Position numbers and translations under genes: made by a program
Shown here: positions 10,726 through 20,482 of the stretch, piece after piece
Layout: each line of letters begins with the position of its first letter
Numbering within the stretch: position 1 is the stretch's first letter
Source: Diaporthe sp. PMI_573
Taxonomy: Eukaryota > Ascomycota > Sordariomycetes > Diaporthales > Diaporthaceae
NCBI GenBank assembly: GCA_021399435.1
Contig: JAJTUP010000028.1
Coordinates: 558,001 to 622,000 of the forward strand
DNA length: 64,000 bases
Direction of reading: 5' to 3'
The notes under the pieces: model-generated
Database searches by the model: none
What the model saw: only the letters and a program-made list of their open reading frames with translations
Told to the model about the DNA's origin: nothing

Positions 10726-12584
10726 GTGGCTCCGGTAGGCGAGATGAGACAAAACCATTGTAATACATATTATGTACAATAGACAAAGGAATAACGATAC
10801 CAATCTTGAGTGCGCCTCAATAAACTGCACAAAAGTCGATACTCGCGGAAGGCACGGACCATAAGCCCGCGCTTCGAATGGAATAGGACCGTTTGTTAAT
10901 TAATCAACACGGGCAAACAGAGCCGGCGGCACGCAACTTGGGGGCCAAGCACGGCCAATAGCTCACAGCTCACAGAATCCTAGCAGTAGCAACTCAATAG
11001 TTGACTGGCTCGCTCCGGACTCCGGCACGCCCTGGGGATGGGGGCGGAGGAGGGCATCTCGGACCGTGTCGCTGAGACGTATGAGCTGATTGATCTGCGG
11101 ACTCTGTCAAGTTGTCAATGATGAGACGGGATCGAGACCACGTCCTGGAGCGCCACTGTGCGGCGTGTCCAGCCCGTCGGCGGCCTGGGCACGGAACCGG
11201 ATGCCGAGAGAGGGTTGGCCGTGGGAGGACTGGGCATCGAGGGACTGGGCATCGCTGCCGCATTCCACGGACCAGACAGAAAGTACCATGCGGTGTGGCG
11301 TGGCTTGAACGTGTGGCTTCTCACCTGTAACAATAACGAGTTGAGAAGAGAGATGAGCAGTTTCCGGTGAGAAATGGGGAGCAAGGGGAGGGGAGACAAT
11401 CCCATCTCGCTTATGTCCGCTCCTCGTCCTAGCTTGCGGGAAGTAGAGTACATACTGTATCTCTATCCATACAGTAGAGTAAGTACATGATGATCACTCC
11501 TAGTTGGTATCTAGTTGCGGAGAGAGACCCGCAGAACTGTCAGGGTATATGCACGTTAGATGAAGTACCTGGCTAACTACTGACCTTGAGTTATCGACTT
11601 GCAAACGAAACCCACTCAACCTCTTAGGCGAAACTGGTTCTACGAGCCGATACAAGATGAAAAGAGACCGTCAGCGCACGCGACCACGTGTCGTGATAGG
11701 TTTTGATTAGAGAGAGCATTAGCGCGATCGGACGCTTGTCTCGGCGTCGGTGAACCGCTGGATTCTGGAAGAACCGGAGTCGCTCTCCGACTAGACTCGA
11801 TGCAGCGGGCTGGGGGTGGAGGAGGGAACCGGACCTGGAGGTTATCGACGATCCTTCCAACGGGCGGGTGGGGTTGGCTCTGGCCTTTGAAGGACTGCTC
11901 GTATCTGCAAAGCAAAGCGAGTCTCGAGTGACGATAATCGCGAGATCGCTCTCGAACCTCTTTGACACCGCTCAGCCTTGTCACCGGGCCGCTGGCGAGC
12001 GGCGCAGTAGCAGGGCGGTAGATAATGAGTTTAGTTGGTGGTAATAGGTAGTAGTTGAGGTAGGCCAAGAGGAGGGCGCAACAGTCCAGAGTTCATAAGG
12101 TTATTTATTACAAGTAGAAGTTACAGGAGTTTACAGGGCGCAACTCGGCGAATAGCAGGCGGTCTTGGAAACCCTGGCGGGAGACCAGCTAGGCTAATTA
12201 ACTATTAGTAGCTGCAGCGAACAGGCAAGACGGGCTCCGTCTCCGACAGAAGTACCCGCGTTGGGAACAGACTGGAGACGTTGCCGCTGGCATGGCCCTG
12301 CAGTTGAAATGAAGAAACAAAATAGACTCCGGGGAGACGGCAGGGGGAATTGTGGACGGGGGCGCGTGGGTGCTGGGTGCTGGGGAGCCATAGCAAACCT
12401 GGAGTAAAGAGGAGACCAACTTGAAGAGTCTGGAGACAAACAAAGAGACTAAAGACTGGCGGTGGGCGAAAAGAGGAGCAGAAGGATATCAGTAGAACAG
12501 CAGCATTCTAGTTTATTGACGACTCGCAGGTATATAAGGTCCCTGTTACAAGTCACTTACTGAAGCCAGGTCCAAATAAGTTGC
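10726..12584. other. No gene recognised; possible old LTR-like sequence
   Basis: Several short frames on the minus strand (11115-11453, 11640-12068, 12198-12443) are Pro/Ser-rich and lack family features. Read on the minus strand, 12,550-12,480 has TGTAACAG, TATATA and AATAAA in LTR-like order, but I found no paired repeat, primer-binding site or gag/pol frame, so an LTR is not claimed. Confidence 0.35.
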
Positions 12585-13219
12585 AGACGAGATTGCACGT
12601 GACCACGAGGCCACGCACGACGGTGTCGACGATAAACGCTCCGATGGCGGTGCCACCGATGCTCTCACACCTGAGGATGAAAGCGCTTGCGAGATAGGCG
12701 ACGAGCGCGTTAACAAGGTTGCCACGCTCCATGGTGATGCCGCTGTCGAGGGTGACTAGGACCTACACGACGATGGCGATGAGGTGTCAAGTACGGAACC
12801 CATCGACCTCGATGATCATAACGAGGTCAATACTCGCGATGTCAGCGATATCAATGTTGACGCTGCCGACTCCTCGGAGGGGGGATCTCGCCGAGCTGGC
12901 CGCTCTCCACAGATGTCTTACTCGACTTGAAGCGCGGCTCCATGTGGGCACTGTTGCTCGCCAAGCAACGAGTGCATCGAAGAAGAGAAAGCAGAGCACC
13001 TCAGCAAGCCCTTATGCAAAGAGACTTAAGGACAACCGCATCGTCAACATCTCGACAACACAGGCCTACGTGTACTGGGATGACAGTTCGGAAAGATGTG
13101 CGTACACTTGGACCCGTGGTCGCGGCGGCCGTTGTTGGGTCAGAGATGAGGAACTGGAGGACGGGGAGGAGGTCGACGGGAAGTATTTGCTGTGTTACGA
13201 CTATGTCCGTCGAAAATAG
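12585..13219 (+). pseudogene. Degraded gene for an acidic then basic protein of unknown function
   Basis: Two reading frames together look like protein: an acidic stretch from about 12,585 (DDKRSDGGATDALTPEDE, then a TAG near 12,770, then STEPIDLDDHNEVNTRDV up to 12,918) and, in another frame, a basic then aromatic/acidic tail ending at 13219 (KKRKQSTSASPYAKRL, YVYWDDSSERCAYTW, EELEDGEEVDGKYLLCYDY). The biased amino-acid use suggests real coding origin, but a stop and a frame change separate the pieces and no start is convincing. No family recognised. On the opposite strand, 12,732-12,553 holds a 59-codon hydrophobic frame ending next to a perfect GTAAGT; it may be chance. Confidence 0.25.
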
Positions 13220-14090
13220 GGCAAATGCGGATTGGCTGCCATTGAGGTGCGATTTAATGAGGACATTCAGGTTTTCGAGGGGTTGGCGAGCGTTGGAAGC
13301 CGTAGGCTTGAGTGCGATGATTCAGTAATGATGGACATGATGTCTGGGGGCAAGGGCAAGCATGTCGCTTCGGTTTTCTACTAGTGAACGTTCGCGTAAC
13401 TCCAGTCACTAAAAGATGAAAAGAGGGCACTGTACTATGTGAGCAGTTCCAACGAGAGTGGGCCATCCGGACCAAAACTAGGCTCATCTTGCCGCGGAGG
13501 ACCGCACATGGCTGACACTTGCGAGAGGGTTGATGCGCCTCTGCTACAATACTAATTGCCTCGAGCCAACAAAGTCGTGAATTCACTATCAAGCAACTAT
13601 TTCGTGATATGATCAGTCCCACCATTTACCTATTCCCTCAGCGTAGTTGTTGTACGTAACTACACATGGTTGGTGAAATATTCTGTACCTCGTGGGGCTT
13701 TCCCGGAGAGCCCGATGATGAGTAGTTCAAGAGTTTCCGGCAGTTTTTATGTTCTTAAACAGCTTCAAGAACCATCCGGAGGGCTGGTGCTAGCGTGTCG
13801 CGATTGTAAAGCTTCTTCGCTATGTCGGCCCCGCTCGTGGTGAGTCTTGCGAGCCATCGCTTTGCATCTTGAGATTCCCGCGGATACCTGAGGATATTCA
13901 GAAAAATTACCCCGTCAGAAAGCTTTCCCGTGAAACTTGGATTCATCAGGGATCATATCTTCTGAAGCCTAATTGAGTTTCTGAGCACCACGTATCAACA
14001 TAGACGCCGGCCAGGCTTATAATACGTCATACGAACTATCATATCGAGTTGTGGCGGTCTCGAGGAGAACCTCTCTAATCAGGAAGGAAC
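13220..14090. other. No gene recognised
   Basis: Short frames only. The minus-strand frame 13755-13946 (ends KKLYNRDTLAPALRMVLEAV) has ordinary protein composition but no start context, partner exon or known motif. Confidence 0.4.
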
Positions 14091-14610
14091 TCATATAGCT
14101 AGTACACGCCCAGATCCCCTATGCGCAACAAAGATAGTCCCCGTCAGCTTGATACCGACGCCAGAGCCCGAGGTTCTGGTGAACGGAACGGCCCGCTCCC
14201 GCACAATCTTCTTCATCACCCCAGCGACCTTATCCTTTTCCTCCTCGCTCCAAGACTCAAATGCCTTCGAGCCGAACGCCTGGGTCAGAAGATCAGCGAT
14301 CCCGTCGGCCGTCTCGCCGCCCAGGTGCACGTCAAGCGCAGTGCTGGCTTGCACGTCGAGCCCGGCACCCGACAGCACGGCCTTGGTATGCTCGGGGTCG
14401 AGCCAGATGTCGGGGACGGGCGGCTTGAACAGCGTATCGTCGGGGCGGATCTGCGCCTGGACCTCCTGAATGATCTTGATGTGTCCCATCATCGCCCAGC
14501 CGGTGACGACGGCCACTCTATCGGGGTGAAGTGTGCGTGCGATCTCTCGGGCGCCCTTGTCGGCGTCGGTGAAGAACGAAAGAGGAGGATAACTTTTGGC
14601 ATAGAGTTTG
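14091..14610 (-). pseudogene. C-terminal fragment of a SAM-dependent methyltransferase
   Basis: The minus-strand frame from about 14,600 to the stop at 14091 reads SFFTDADKGAREIARTLHPD, VAVVTGWAMMGHIKIIQEVQ, then PPVPDIWLDPEHTKAVL, LTQAFGSKAFESWSEEEKDK and a final VPFTRTSGSGVGIKLTG. This is the back half of a class I (UbiE/COQ5-like) methyltransferase: the F..DA..A..E..RTL.P segment after motif III and the small-molecule lid. The SAM-binding motif I half is missing; upstream of 14,610 the sequence switches to a transposon-associated gene on the other strand. The frame runs open to 15,200 only as a shadow of that gene. It is a truncated, presumably dead gene. Confidence 0.65.
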
Positions 14611-15338
14611 TTTTTAAGGAAGTCACGGGCGACTCCTCTTCGGCTAAGGGAAAGAAGAAGGGGCAGAGCGCTACCGAGGCGCAGAAGCTTCAGAGAGCCG
14701 CTGATGCAGGTCTCTGGACCCGCGTCTATAAGCACCATCGGTGCAGAGGTAAGTACTGCAAGCAGGGACCTCACTGCTGGCCAGACGAAAGAGGGAACCA
14801 CCATAAGCTGCTGCCAAGGCACCTCGAAGAGATCTTCCATCACATCAAAGGGAATATGAAGGAGGGAGAGAAAGAGGAGGAAGTTGAGATTAATATTGAG
14901 ATCCCTCCAACGATCCTCAAGGACGTACTGGATGACAGTCGCAAGCGTAAGGCAGAAGATGCCGACGATTTTCGCAGCTGTAAAGCCCACGTCCTGGCCA
15001 ACGGCAAGTACTGCGATGCAGCCGAGGCGACCCTTGGTAAGGACCAAGGGGACATTGAGGGTGATAGAATGGAGAGACTTGAGGAATACTGTGCCTGGAA
15101 TCTGCAACAAGTTAAGAGCGATAAATGGAGACAAGCCCTGCAGGCTGCGAATCAATTCGCATTGGACCAGTTTCTCGGACTGAATTCCATTCTCCAGCAC
15201 CCAAAAATCGCTGCAGATTTGATGGTCAAGGGCGGAGTGAAACCTGGCATTGTGCTACAGTTTGTGAGCAGCATTAGGAGATTCCAACAAGAGACAGAGA
15301 AGACTCGAACCACAAGAGAGGGGTTCTTATTGTGTTAG
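14611..15338 (+). pseudogene. Transposon-associated fungal Cys/His protein, 5' end missing
   Basis: Open frame whose recognisable part begins about SSSAKGKKKGQSATEAQKLQ and carries a Cys/His cluster (HHRCRGKYC, GPHC), a basic/acidic centre (IEIPPTILKDVLDDSRKRKA) and a C-terminal helical segment (ALDQFLGLNSILQHPKIAAD). I know this pattern from repeated hypothetical proteins in transposon-rich fungal regions; the Cys/His cluster suggests metal or DNA binding, but function is unproven. It has no suitable ATG of its own before the cluster. The frame is open back to 14121 only because the opposite strand codes for the methyltransferase fragment. It stops 24 nt before the Tc1/mariner transposase tail. 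Confidence 0.55.
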
Positions 15339-15361
15339 GTACCCAGCCTTTTATAGTACGT

Positions 15362-16080
15362 TTATCTCGGTGGTCGTGTGATAGATATTCCCGCATGACG
15401 AAAGTGGCTCTCTGCAACGTCCTCATCGTCGCCAACGACGTCAACGCACCACTCCAAGAACATTTTGAACTCTCTGGCAATAAAGTCTTCGTTTTCGTAC
15501 CACTTTTTCTTGATAAATGTCTTGAGGACCCCAAAGTACTCTTCGATGGGATTAAAGTCGGGCAAGTAGGGCAATAAGAACTCTAATACCACACCTGCAT
15601 CTCGACACATCTGTACGATTGTGTCTGAATGATGCCAAGAAGCGTTGTCCATAATGATTACGGATTTCGGCTCCGGGTATCTGCCACAGTGGTGCAGTAA
15701 TTGGGCTATGAAGTCCTCAAACAGATCACTATCTGTTGATCCCTGGTAAACTCGTCTCAGCACAATGCCATCTTGTGTGTATGCCGGGAGGATGTGCCAC
15801 CGTTTTCCGCGACTGAACTTTGTGATCTCGACTGGGGAGGATCCCTTTGGAGACCATCCCCATCGCCGGTACCCGGCTCTTTTATTGCAGCCGGATTTGT
15901 CGACAAAGACAAGTTGGTGGGACTCTAAATGGGATATTCTATGAAGATAGTGACCTCAAAGGTCATCATCCCGTTGCTGTGCGATGCGACGAATTATCTT
16001 TCTCACAATCTGCGGGACCAAGCGAATTGAAAATCTCGAAAACACCAACCCGAATGCATAAAGAAAACCTCGTGCGACTG
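15362..16080 (-). mobile_element. Tc1/mariner-family transposase, partial, with internal stop
   Basis: Minus-strand translation gives a DDE-type (DDE_3/IS630-Tc1) transposase: HQLVFVDKSGCNKRAGYRRW (first Asp), KRWHILPAYTQDGIVLRR, VIIMDNASWHHSD (second Asp), LPYLPDFNPIEEYFGVLK (third acidic residue), and a tail EWCVDVVGD...ESHFRHAGI. Upstream, VPQIVRKIIRRIAQQRDDDL is followed by TGA at 15958-15956 in the same frame, where Arg (CGA) would be expected. The helix-turn-helix DNA-binding part beyond about 16,080 is missing or unrecognisable. Terminal repeats were not identified. The element is therefore inactive. Confidence 0.8.
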
Positions 16081-16185
16081 CACTCTGTATATACCAGTCT
16101 CAGTCATCGAACTCCATGTGTTCATCGAAGTCATCGTCCCCATAGAAATACCTGTCTCCCATTTCATGATTATAACCTTTTTTCG

Positions 16186-17395
16186 TCACCATTTTCGATT
16201 GAAAGGGGCCTTTTCCAGAGCTTCAGCCTGGATTTTCCAGATCTCGCAGCCCAGCCGTACCAGCTCAGGACCGAACTCGCTCAACACCAGATCCACGTCA
16301 CGTCTACCTTGTAGAGATGCCGTACTGACAGCCTCCCAAAACTCTTCATCGCTGGGAAAAGTTGCCTGTTCCCATTGTTCCTTCCACTCAGTCATAGCTT
16401 TTTTTGCCAAGCGGTGCTCAGAGCTGATATCCGTCGCAACCTTGTAGAAGGACGACCGCTTGGCATGGCCAGAGACGGGCTTGAAAAGCTGGACATGAGA
16501 AAACTTTGAGAAAGTGTACATTAGGCGCACGTTCCACCAGGCTTCAACCTTGTGCAGCAGCATGATCATCGTGCCCCCGGGCCGCAGGTGTTCCAGCCCA
16601 AGCACGAGTTGTGTCAGCCCGAGCCTGCGGGCCTCTCGGGGTTCCCGGTAGGCCGCCCGGTGCCCTTCATGTGTCCGTAGCACCTGGCCGTCACAGATGA
16701 CCAGGTCGGAGTCTTGGCCGTCTTCGACCTGCCGCGGCACGAAGGCGGCCGCTTCGGGGTGATCTTCGGGAATTTGTTCCGGCGTGACGCCCATATCAGC
16801 GGCAAGCATCGTCAAGTCGAGCAATCTGAGCTCGAGGACGTGTGACTCGTCACAGCCCAGCAGAGGAATGTGTCCGCCCTTTTCTGGTGGAAAGGTGAAG
16901 GCCAAGGCGTGGGCGCCCTGGTTGTGCTTGATCGCAGCTTGCAGGTAGGCCCCTGGGGCCATGCAGCAGTCGAGGATTCCTTTTGGCGGCCCTTTTCGGC
17001 TGCTTTTTCTGCCCCCAAAATTGAGAACGCTCCAGTTGCTTCCTGCATCTCTTCGGCAATATTCCGTTTCATCTTCTTGAAGGAGAACTGTGTCTTCCGG
17101 GTCCCTTGATCTGCCTGTTTTCGTCCGACCTCGAAAAAGCGATCTCCTGCTGGGTTCTTCCAACCCTTTTTCTCAAGACGTCAGTACCAGTAGTGGCTAG
17201 CAAATATCATTGAGAGCTGAAGTGGGTCTTTACCTTCTCCCTGATCGCGCACAAAGCGACGAATTCAGTAACTTTTTTCATAAGATAGTCTTTAATCCGA
17301 GTATTGGCTGGGGCATCAGTTTGACAGCCTTCGGTTACGTCTTCATGAACTGCATCTGCCTTGCTGTTCATAGGACATTGGCTCAAGCTTTCCAT
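16186..17395 (-). pseudogene. FtsJ-like (RrmJ-type) methyltransferase with apparent frameshift
   Basis: Exon 1 runs 17395-17234 (MESLSQCPMNSK...), intron 17233-17172 (GTAAAG, branch CTGAC, end GAG), exon 2 from 17171. Exon 2 gives KKGWKNPAGDRFFEVGRKQA and AEEMQEATGAFSILG, then the frame must shift near 17,000 to reach GILDCCMAPGAYLQAAIK, LAFTFPPEKGGHIPLL, LDLTMLAADMGV, DSDLVICDGQVLRTH and RPGGTMIMLLHK. These are the SAM motif and catalytic-region motifs of the fungal FtsJ-like family, which is of unknown substrate and common in Sordariomycetes. Restoring frame would need one extra G in a GGG run (about 16,989-16,996), so either a real pseudogene or an assembly error. The stop is at 16186. Confidence 0.75.
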
Positions 17396-18380
17396 CGTGT
17401 CTTGGTGACTGGGAGCTACCAGTCCAAATTTACTAAGCAATTATTGGTAGATGTGAGCACTGACTCCTTCAAAACACAGATACAGTACTCCCTCGCTCAG
17501 GAGAGTTGAAACATTGATCACCTGTTGGCCTTGTTATTGATCTAATTGGCTGTAGTTGGCCAACTTTCAAACGACCGATAAGTCGTAATTTGGCTGACCT
17601 ATTAATAGTTGTCTACCTTGGAAGTCAGATTCCACAGCATTCGACTAGCAATCATTTGTTTGGGGCTTTTCACGGTAGCCTGGTCAGCTGCCATTAATAA
17701 ATGTATCCAATTGTTTGATTTGCTAACGCAGCAAATCTACAATCTCCTTTGGAATCAGTTGCTTGATCATCCAATTTTTTATTCGACATCCTCCTGGCAT
17801 ATGCCTGATGACACAATAGCTATGCAGTCGTCAAAATGATTCGTCTTTTGCACGTGGACTTACCCTATCTCTTTAAGTTCGTCCATTTTGGCGTTTGATT
17901 CTGCAAGGAGGTCGCGGGTGACAGTAAATTGGGCCTGGAGTTGTCTATTCGCAACCTCCCACATTTGGCAAGTCGATGGTGAAGTGGCAAGTGCGTGTTT
18001 GGTGACATCTCGCTGTGAAATCTCGTGGTTGAGACAAGATGTTGCAGGTTGCGGGCTGTGCTGGGGGTGTTCATGGTGGACCCTGAAGTGTAATGCATAT
18101 GATGAGGTTCACGGCGAGCTGAAGCACGTTGGCACAATGGCGGGCTAATGTATACAATTTGGGACAGAATCGCCCTATAAGTAAACATGAAACCGTTTAC
18201 AGGCTCTATCTTAGCTAGGGCCTAAATTACCAGGAGACTATCCCCAAATTCCGACCAAATCATCCACGATGTGGTGCAGAACATGGTTCGGTGACTGTGG
18301 CATAGACAGTCACAGTCTGGATCCCGGCGATTGAAGCAAGACCAACGGACGAAGACATTTGCTCTAGCAATGCGGAGATA
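17396..18380. other. Intergenic, with one possible orphan exon
   Basis: The minus strand from about 18,110 to 17864 is open in one frame (…ISQRDVTKHALATSPSTCQM, QLQAQFTVTRDLLAESNAKM, DELKEIG) and ends exactly at a consensus GTAAGT donor at 17863. It has coiled-coil character. I could not find its next exon or a start, so it may be an upstream exon of the neighbouring methyltransferase gene or the remnant of another gene. Nothing else is recognisable. Confidence 0.3.
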
Positions 18381-19643
18381 TTGAGCGCAGATTTAACAGA
18401 GTCCAGGGTACTTGGAGCAGTCTGGCCCACACCAGGAACCGTGCTCTTGGCGTCTACAGTGGTGTCGACACTTGGTGCTAGCGTGGGAAATGAGATTTGC
18501 GCCGAGATCATTAGATATCTGCCGTCAGTCGACCGTTTATGCCTGTTTCTCACTTGCAAGTATTTAATGTATCTGAGCACGATCGACGTCAAGTGGAACG
18601 ATACTTTCCAAAAGTCTTTCGGCAAGTCACGATCACCTGATACGCCGTGGACTATGGACAAATACTACAGTATCGTCCAATCTGAGAATGCCACCGGCAT
18701 CACCGAATTACTTCGACGTCTGGAAAGGGACAATCTTGGAAAAGTCTGCACTGGCTGCCATCTACTACACACGCTCGCGCATCCAAAGGCTAGTTTTGAA
18801 GAGGTGAATCACCATGCCACGCTTGGATTTCGCGACCTCGTCGTGCGCATTGGTCTTGACAGAGTACATGAACCGGACGATCTCACCCGCTCCAGCCTTT
18901 GCAGCTTGTCCGGTTCGTCCACTTGGGATTTAGCTGGCCTAACGTTGGGGAAGGATGTCTTCCGTATCGGAGAGAAAGTTGACTTCCACAGCTGTCTCGA
19001 GGACCTCGACGATATCCAGGGGTTAAAGGTCCACCGAATCACCCGCACGATAGTCCCCTTACCAGTCGTTGAACATGCAGTGCGAACGAGGAGCCCTGTT
19101 GTGTGCCGCTCATTTACCATCTGTTGTCATATGACGTTTCGGTATCTGGTTAATTCGAATCATCTACTGCGGGTAGGGTTGTCCGACTTTGAAAACCGGA
19201 CCGAGGTGTGCAAATCCCGTTCAGGACATAATTGGCGGTCAGAGTTCCTCAGTTGCAAACGATGTCATTGCCGGTTCTGCATCACCTATTATCGAGTCAA
19301 ACCTAACATTGGGTTGGAAATAGTCATAGACACCTGGTATACATATGGGGACTTCTTATTTTTTAAGAGGCACCCTTGCGATCTGGACGGTTGGGAGAAA
19401 TATTGGGATCCGTTGAGTTCGTCAACAGTCAAACATTCCAACAATGACCCTTACGGTGCCACCGGATACTCTCGCAAATTCGTCTACCCAACCGCAATGG
19501 TAACACCTCGCACTAACGGAAACCCCAGCTCACAACTTTGGGATGATCTGCAATTCGAAGCCGCGCGAACCGTGAGGAGAAGCAAGATCACCAGACAGTC
19601 GGGTTCAAGGCGCATAAGCATCGGCGCCGAGCGGCACGGCTAA
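18381..19643 (+). CDS. F-box-like protein
   Basis: 420-codon frame, open throughout. Residues about 36-68 (EICAEIIRYLPSVDRLCLFL, then TCKYL) match the F-box pattern in fungal proteins, in which a Leu/Pro-rich helix pair recruits Skp1 of an SCF ubiquitin ligase. Downstream is a Cys-containing middle part (VCTGCHLLH, LSCKRCHCRFC) that is typical of fungal F-box proteins with a small putative zinc-binding segment and unknown targets. The first 35 residues are low in similarity to the pattern, so the true start may be later or an upstream intron may exist. No substrate can be inferred. Confidence 0.6.
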   Translation: MSADLTESRVLGAVWPTPGTVLLASTVVSTLGASVGNEICAEIIRYLPSVDRLCLFLTCKYLMYLSTIDVKWNDTFQKSFGKSRSPDTPWTMDKYYSIVQSENATGITELLRRLERDNLGKVCTGCHLLHTLAHPKASFEEVNHHATLGFRDLVVRIGLDRVHEPDDLTRSSLCSLSGSSTWDLAGLTLGKDVFRIGEKVDFHSCLEDLDDIQGLKVHRITRTIVPLPVVEHAVRTRSPVVCRSFTICCHMTFRYLVNSNHLLRVGLSDFENRTEVCKSRSGHNWRSEFLSCKRCHCRFCITYYRVKPNIGLEIVIDTWYTYGDFLFFKRHPCDLDGWEKYWDPLSSSTVKHSNNDPYGATGYSRKFVYPTAMVTPRTNGNPSSQLWDDLQFEAARTVRRSKITRQSGSRRISIGAERHG

Positions 19644-19890
19644 ACAGCGAAACAACAGAATCGACTTGAGAGGACCGGCATGTAGACCAAATTTTGGGGC
19701 TTCCATGCATCAGAGACAACGACGCCGGGCTATGCACAAGAGCAACCAGAGCGCGGGCAACGGCAAGAGGCGAAATATTTATTTTTTCGAGCTATTCAGT
19801 GGGGTCAATGATGCCGCCAACACTTACATTGTACCATGAGCCGTCTTCTCGGAGCAAATTATTATTACCTCAGAGCTGCTTTCTTGCACA

Positions 19891-20466
19891 ATGCCAGAGA
19901 CTACGTCAGGGACATCTCGAAGGCGCCTATCCGCCGATTATTCGGATGAAGACCTCAGGTCCGACCATAACGACAAGCCACGTTCGCGGCGCAACTCAAT
20001 AGGACACGAATTGGTGGATCGGCTCGAGGATGCCATAGGACTGAACCCAAGTGGTTCATGTTCCCTCGTGGGCCGGCGGAGCCGGTGTTCTCACCGCAGG
20101 GAGTATAGGTTTCCTCATAGCCGCTACGGCAGGAGGGGTCCGGGAAGGCGGGTCCCGTATAGCCCTTCGCCGACCCGTTTCGGCGGTCGAAGTCGCGATG
20201 ATGCTTCGAAAGAGCGTCGCAAGAGGGAGCACGCGGTGGAGGCGGCCATAGATGCTGGTGCCGTGGAGGCGTTCAGGTTGCGAAATGAGTCAGGCTCGTG
20301 GACGGGCAGAAAGGGAGCACGGGTGGCGACGGCGGCACTGGGAGCCGCGGCGATCGACACGCTTCTAGTCAATGAACCAAGCAGACATGGTACAGTGAAG
20401 GTAGCAGAATCGACTATTGGGGGTCTGGTGGTTAATAGGGTTTTAAATGGTCCGCGGCGGAGTTGA
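19891..20466 (+). CDS. Arg/Ser-rich small protein with fungal AxxAGAxEAxRxR module
   Basis: 191 residues. The N-terminal 110 are rich in Arg, Ser and Asp (SRRNSIGHELVDRLEDAIGL, RRKREHAVEAA). The C-terminal part AAIDAGAVEAFRLRNESGSW, TGRKGARVATAALGAAAIDT and GGLVVNRVLNGPRRS follows a Gly/Ala-rich module found at the C-terminus of Arg/Ser/Tyr-rich fungal proteins (DUF3824-like). A frame overlapping at 20051-20251 has a Gly/Ala hydrophobic run and might be part of the ancestral product, hinting at small indels. Function is unknown. The stop is 16 nt before the end of the hAT fragment on the other strand. Confidence 0.55.
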   Translation: MPETTSGTSRRRLSADYSDEDLRSDHNDKPRSRRNSIGHELVDRLEDAIGLNPSGSCSLVGRRSRCSHRREYRFPHSRYGRRGPGRRVPYSPSPTRFGGRSRDDASKERRKREHAVEAAIDAGAVEAFRLRNESGSWTGRKGARVATAALGAAAIDTLLVNEPSRHGTVKVAESTIGGLVVNRVLNGPRRS

Positions 20467-20482
20467 GTCGCAGTCGATGGAG

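Noticed and set aside
10093..10830. 245-codon minus-strand frame
   Set aside because: Antisense to the Zn2Cys6 gene; Glu/Arg/Gly bias typical of shadow frames.
11115..12552. Solo LTR or Ty3-like leader
   Set aside because: TATA, AATAAA and TGTAACAG strings occur in the right order but no paired repeat, primer-binding site or gag frame was found.
14611..15200. Membrane-like N-terminal half of the 369-codon minus-strand frame
   Set aside because: Leu/Val-rich only because it is antisense to the Cys/His protein gene; the real methyltransferase part is 14,091-14,610.
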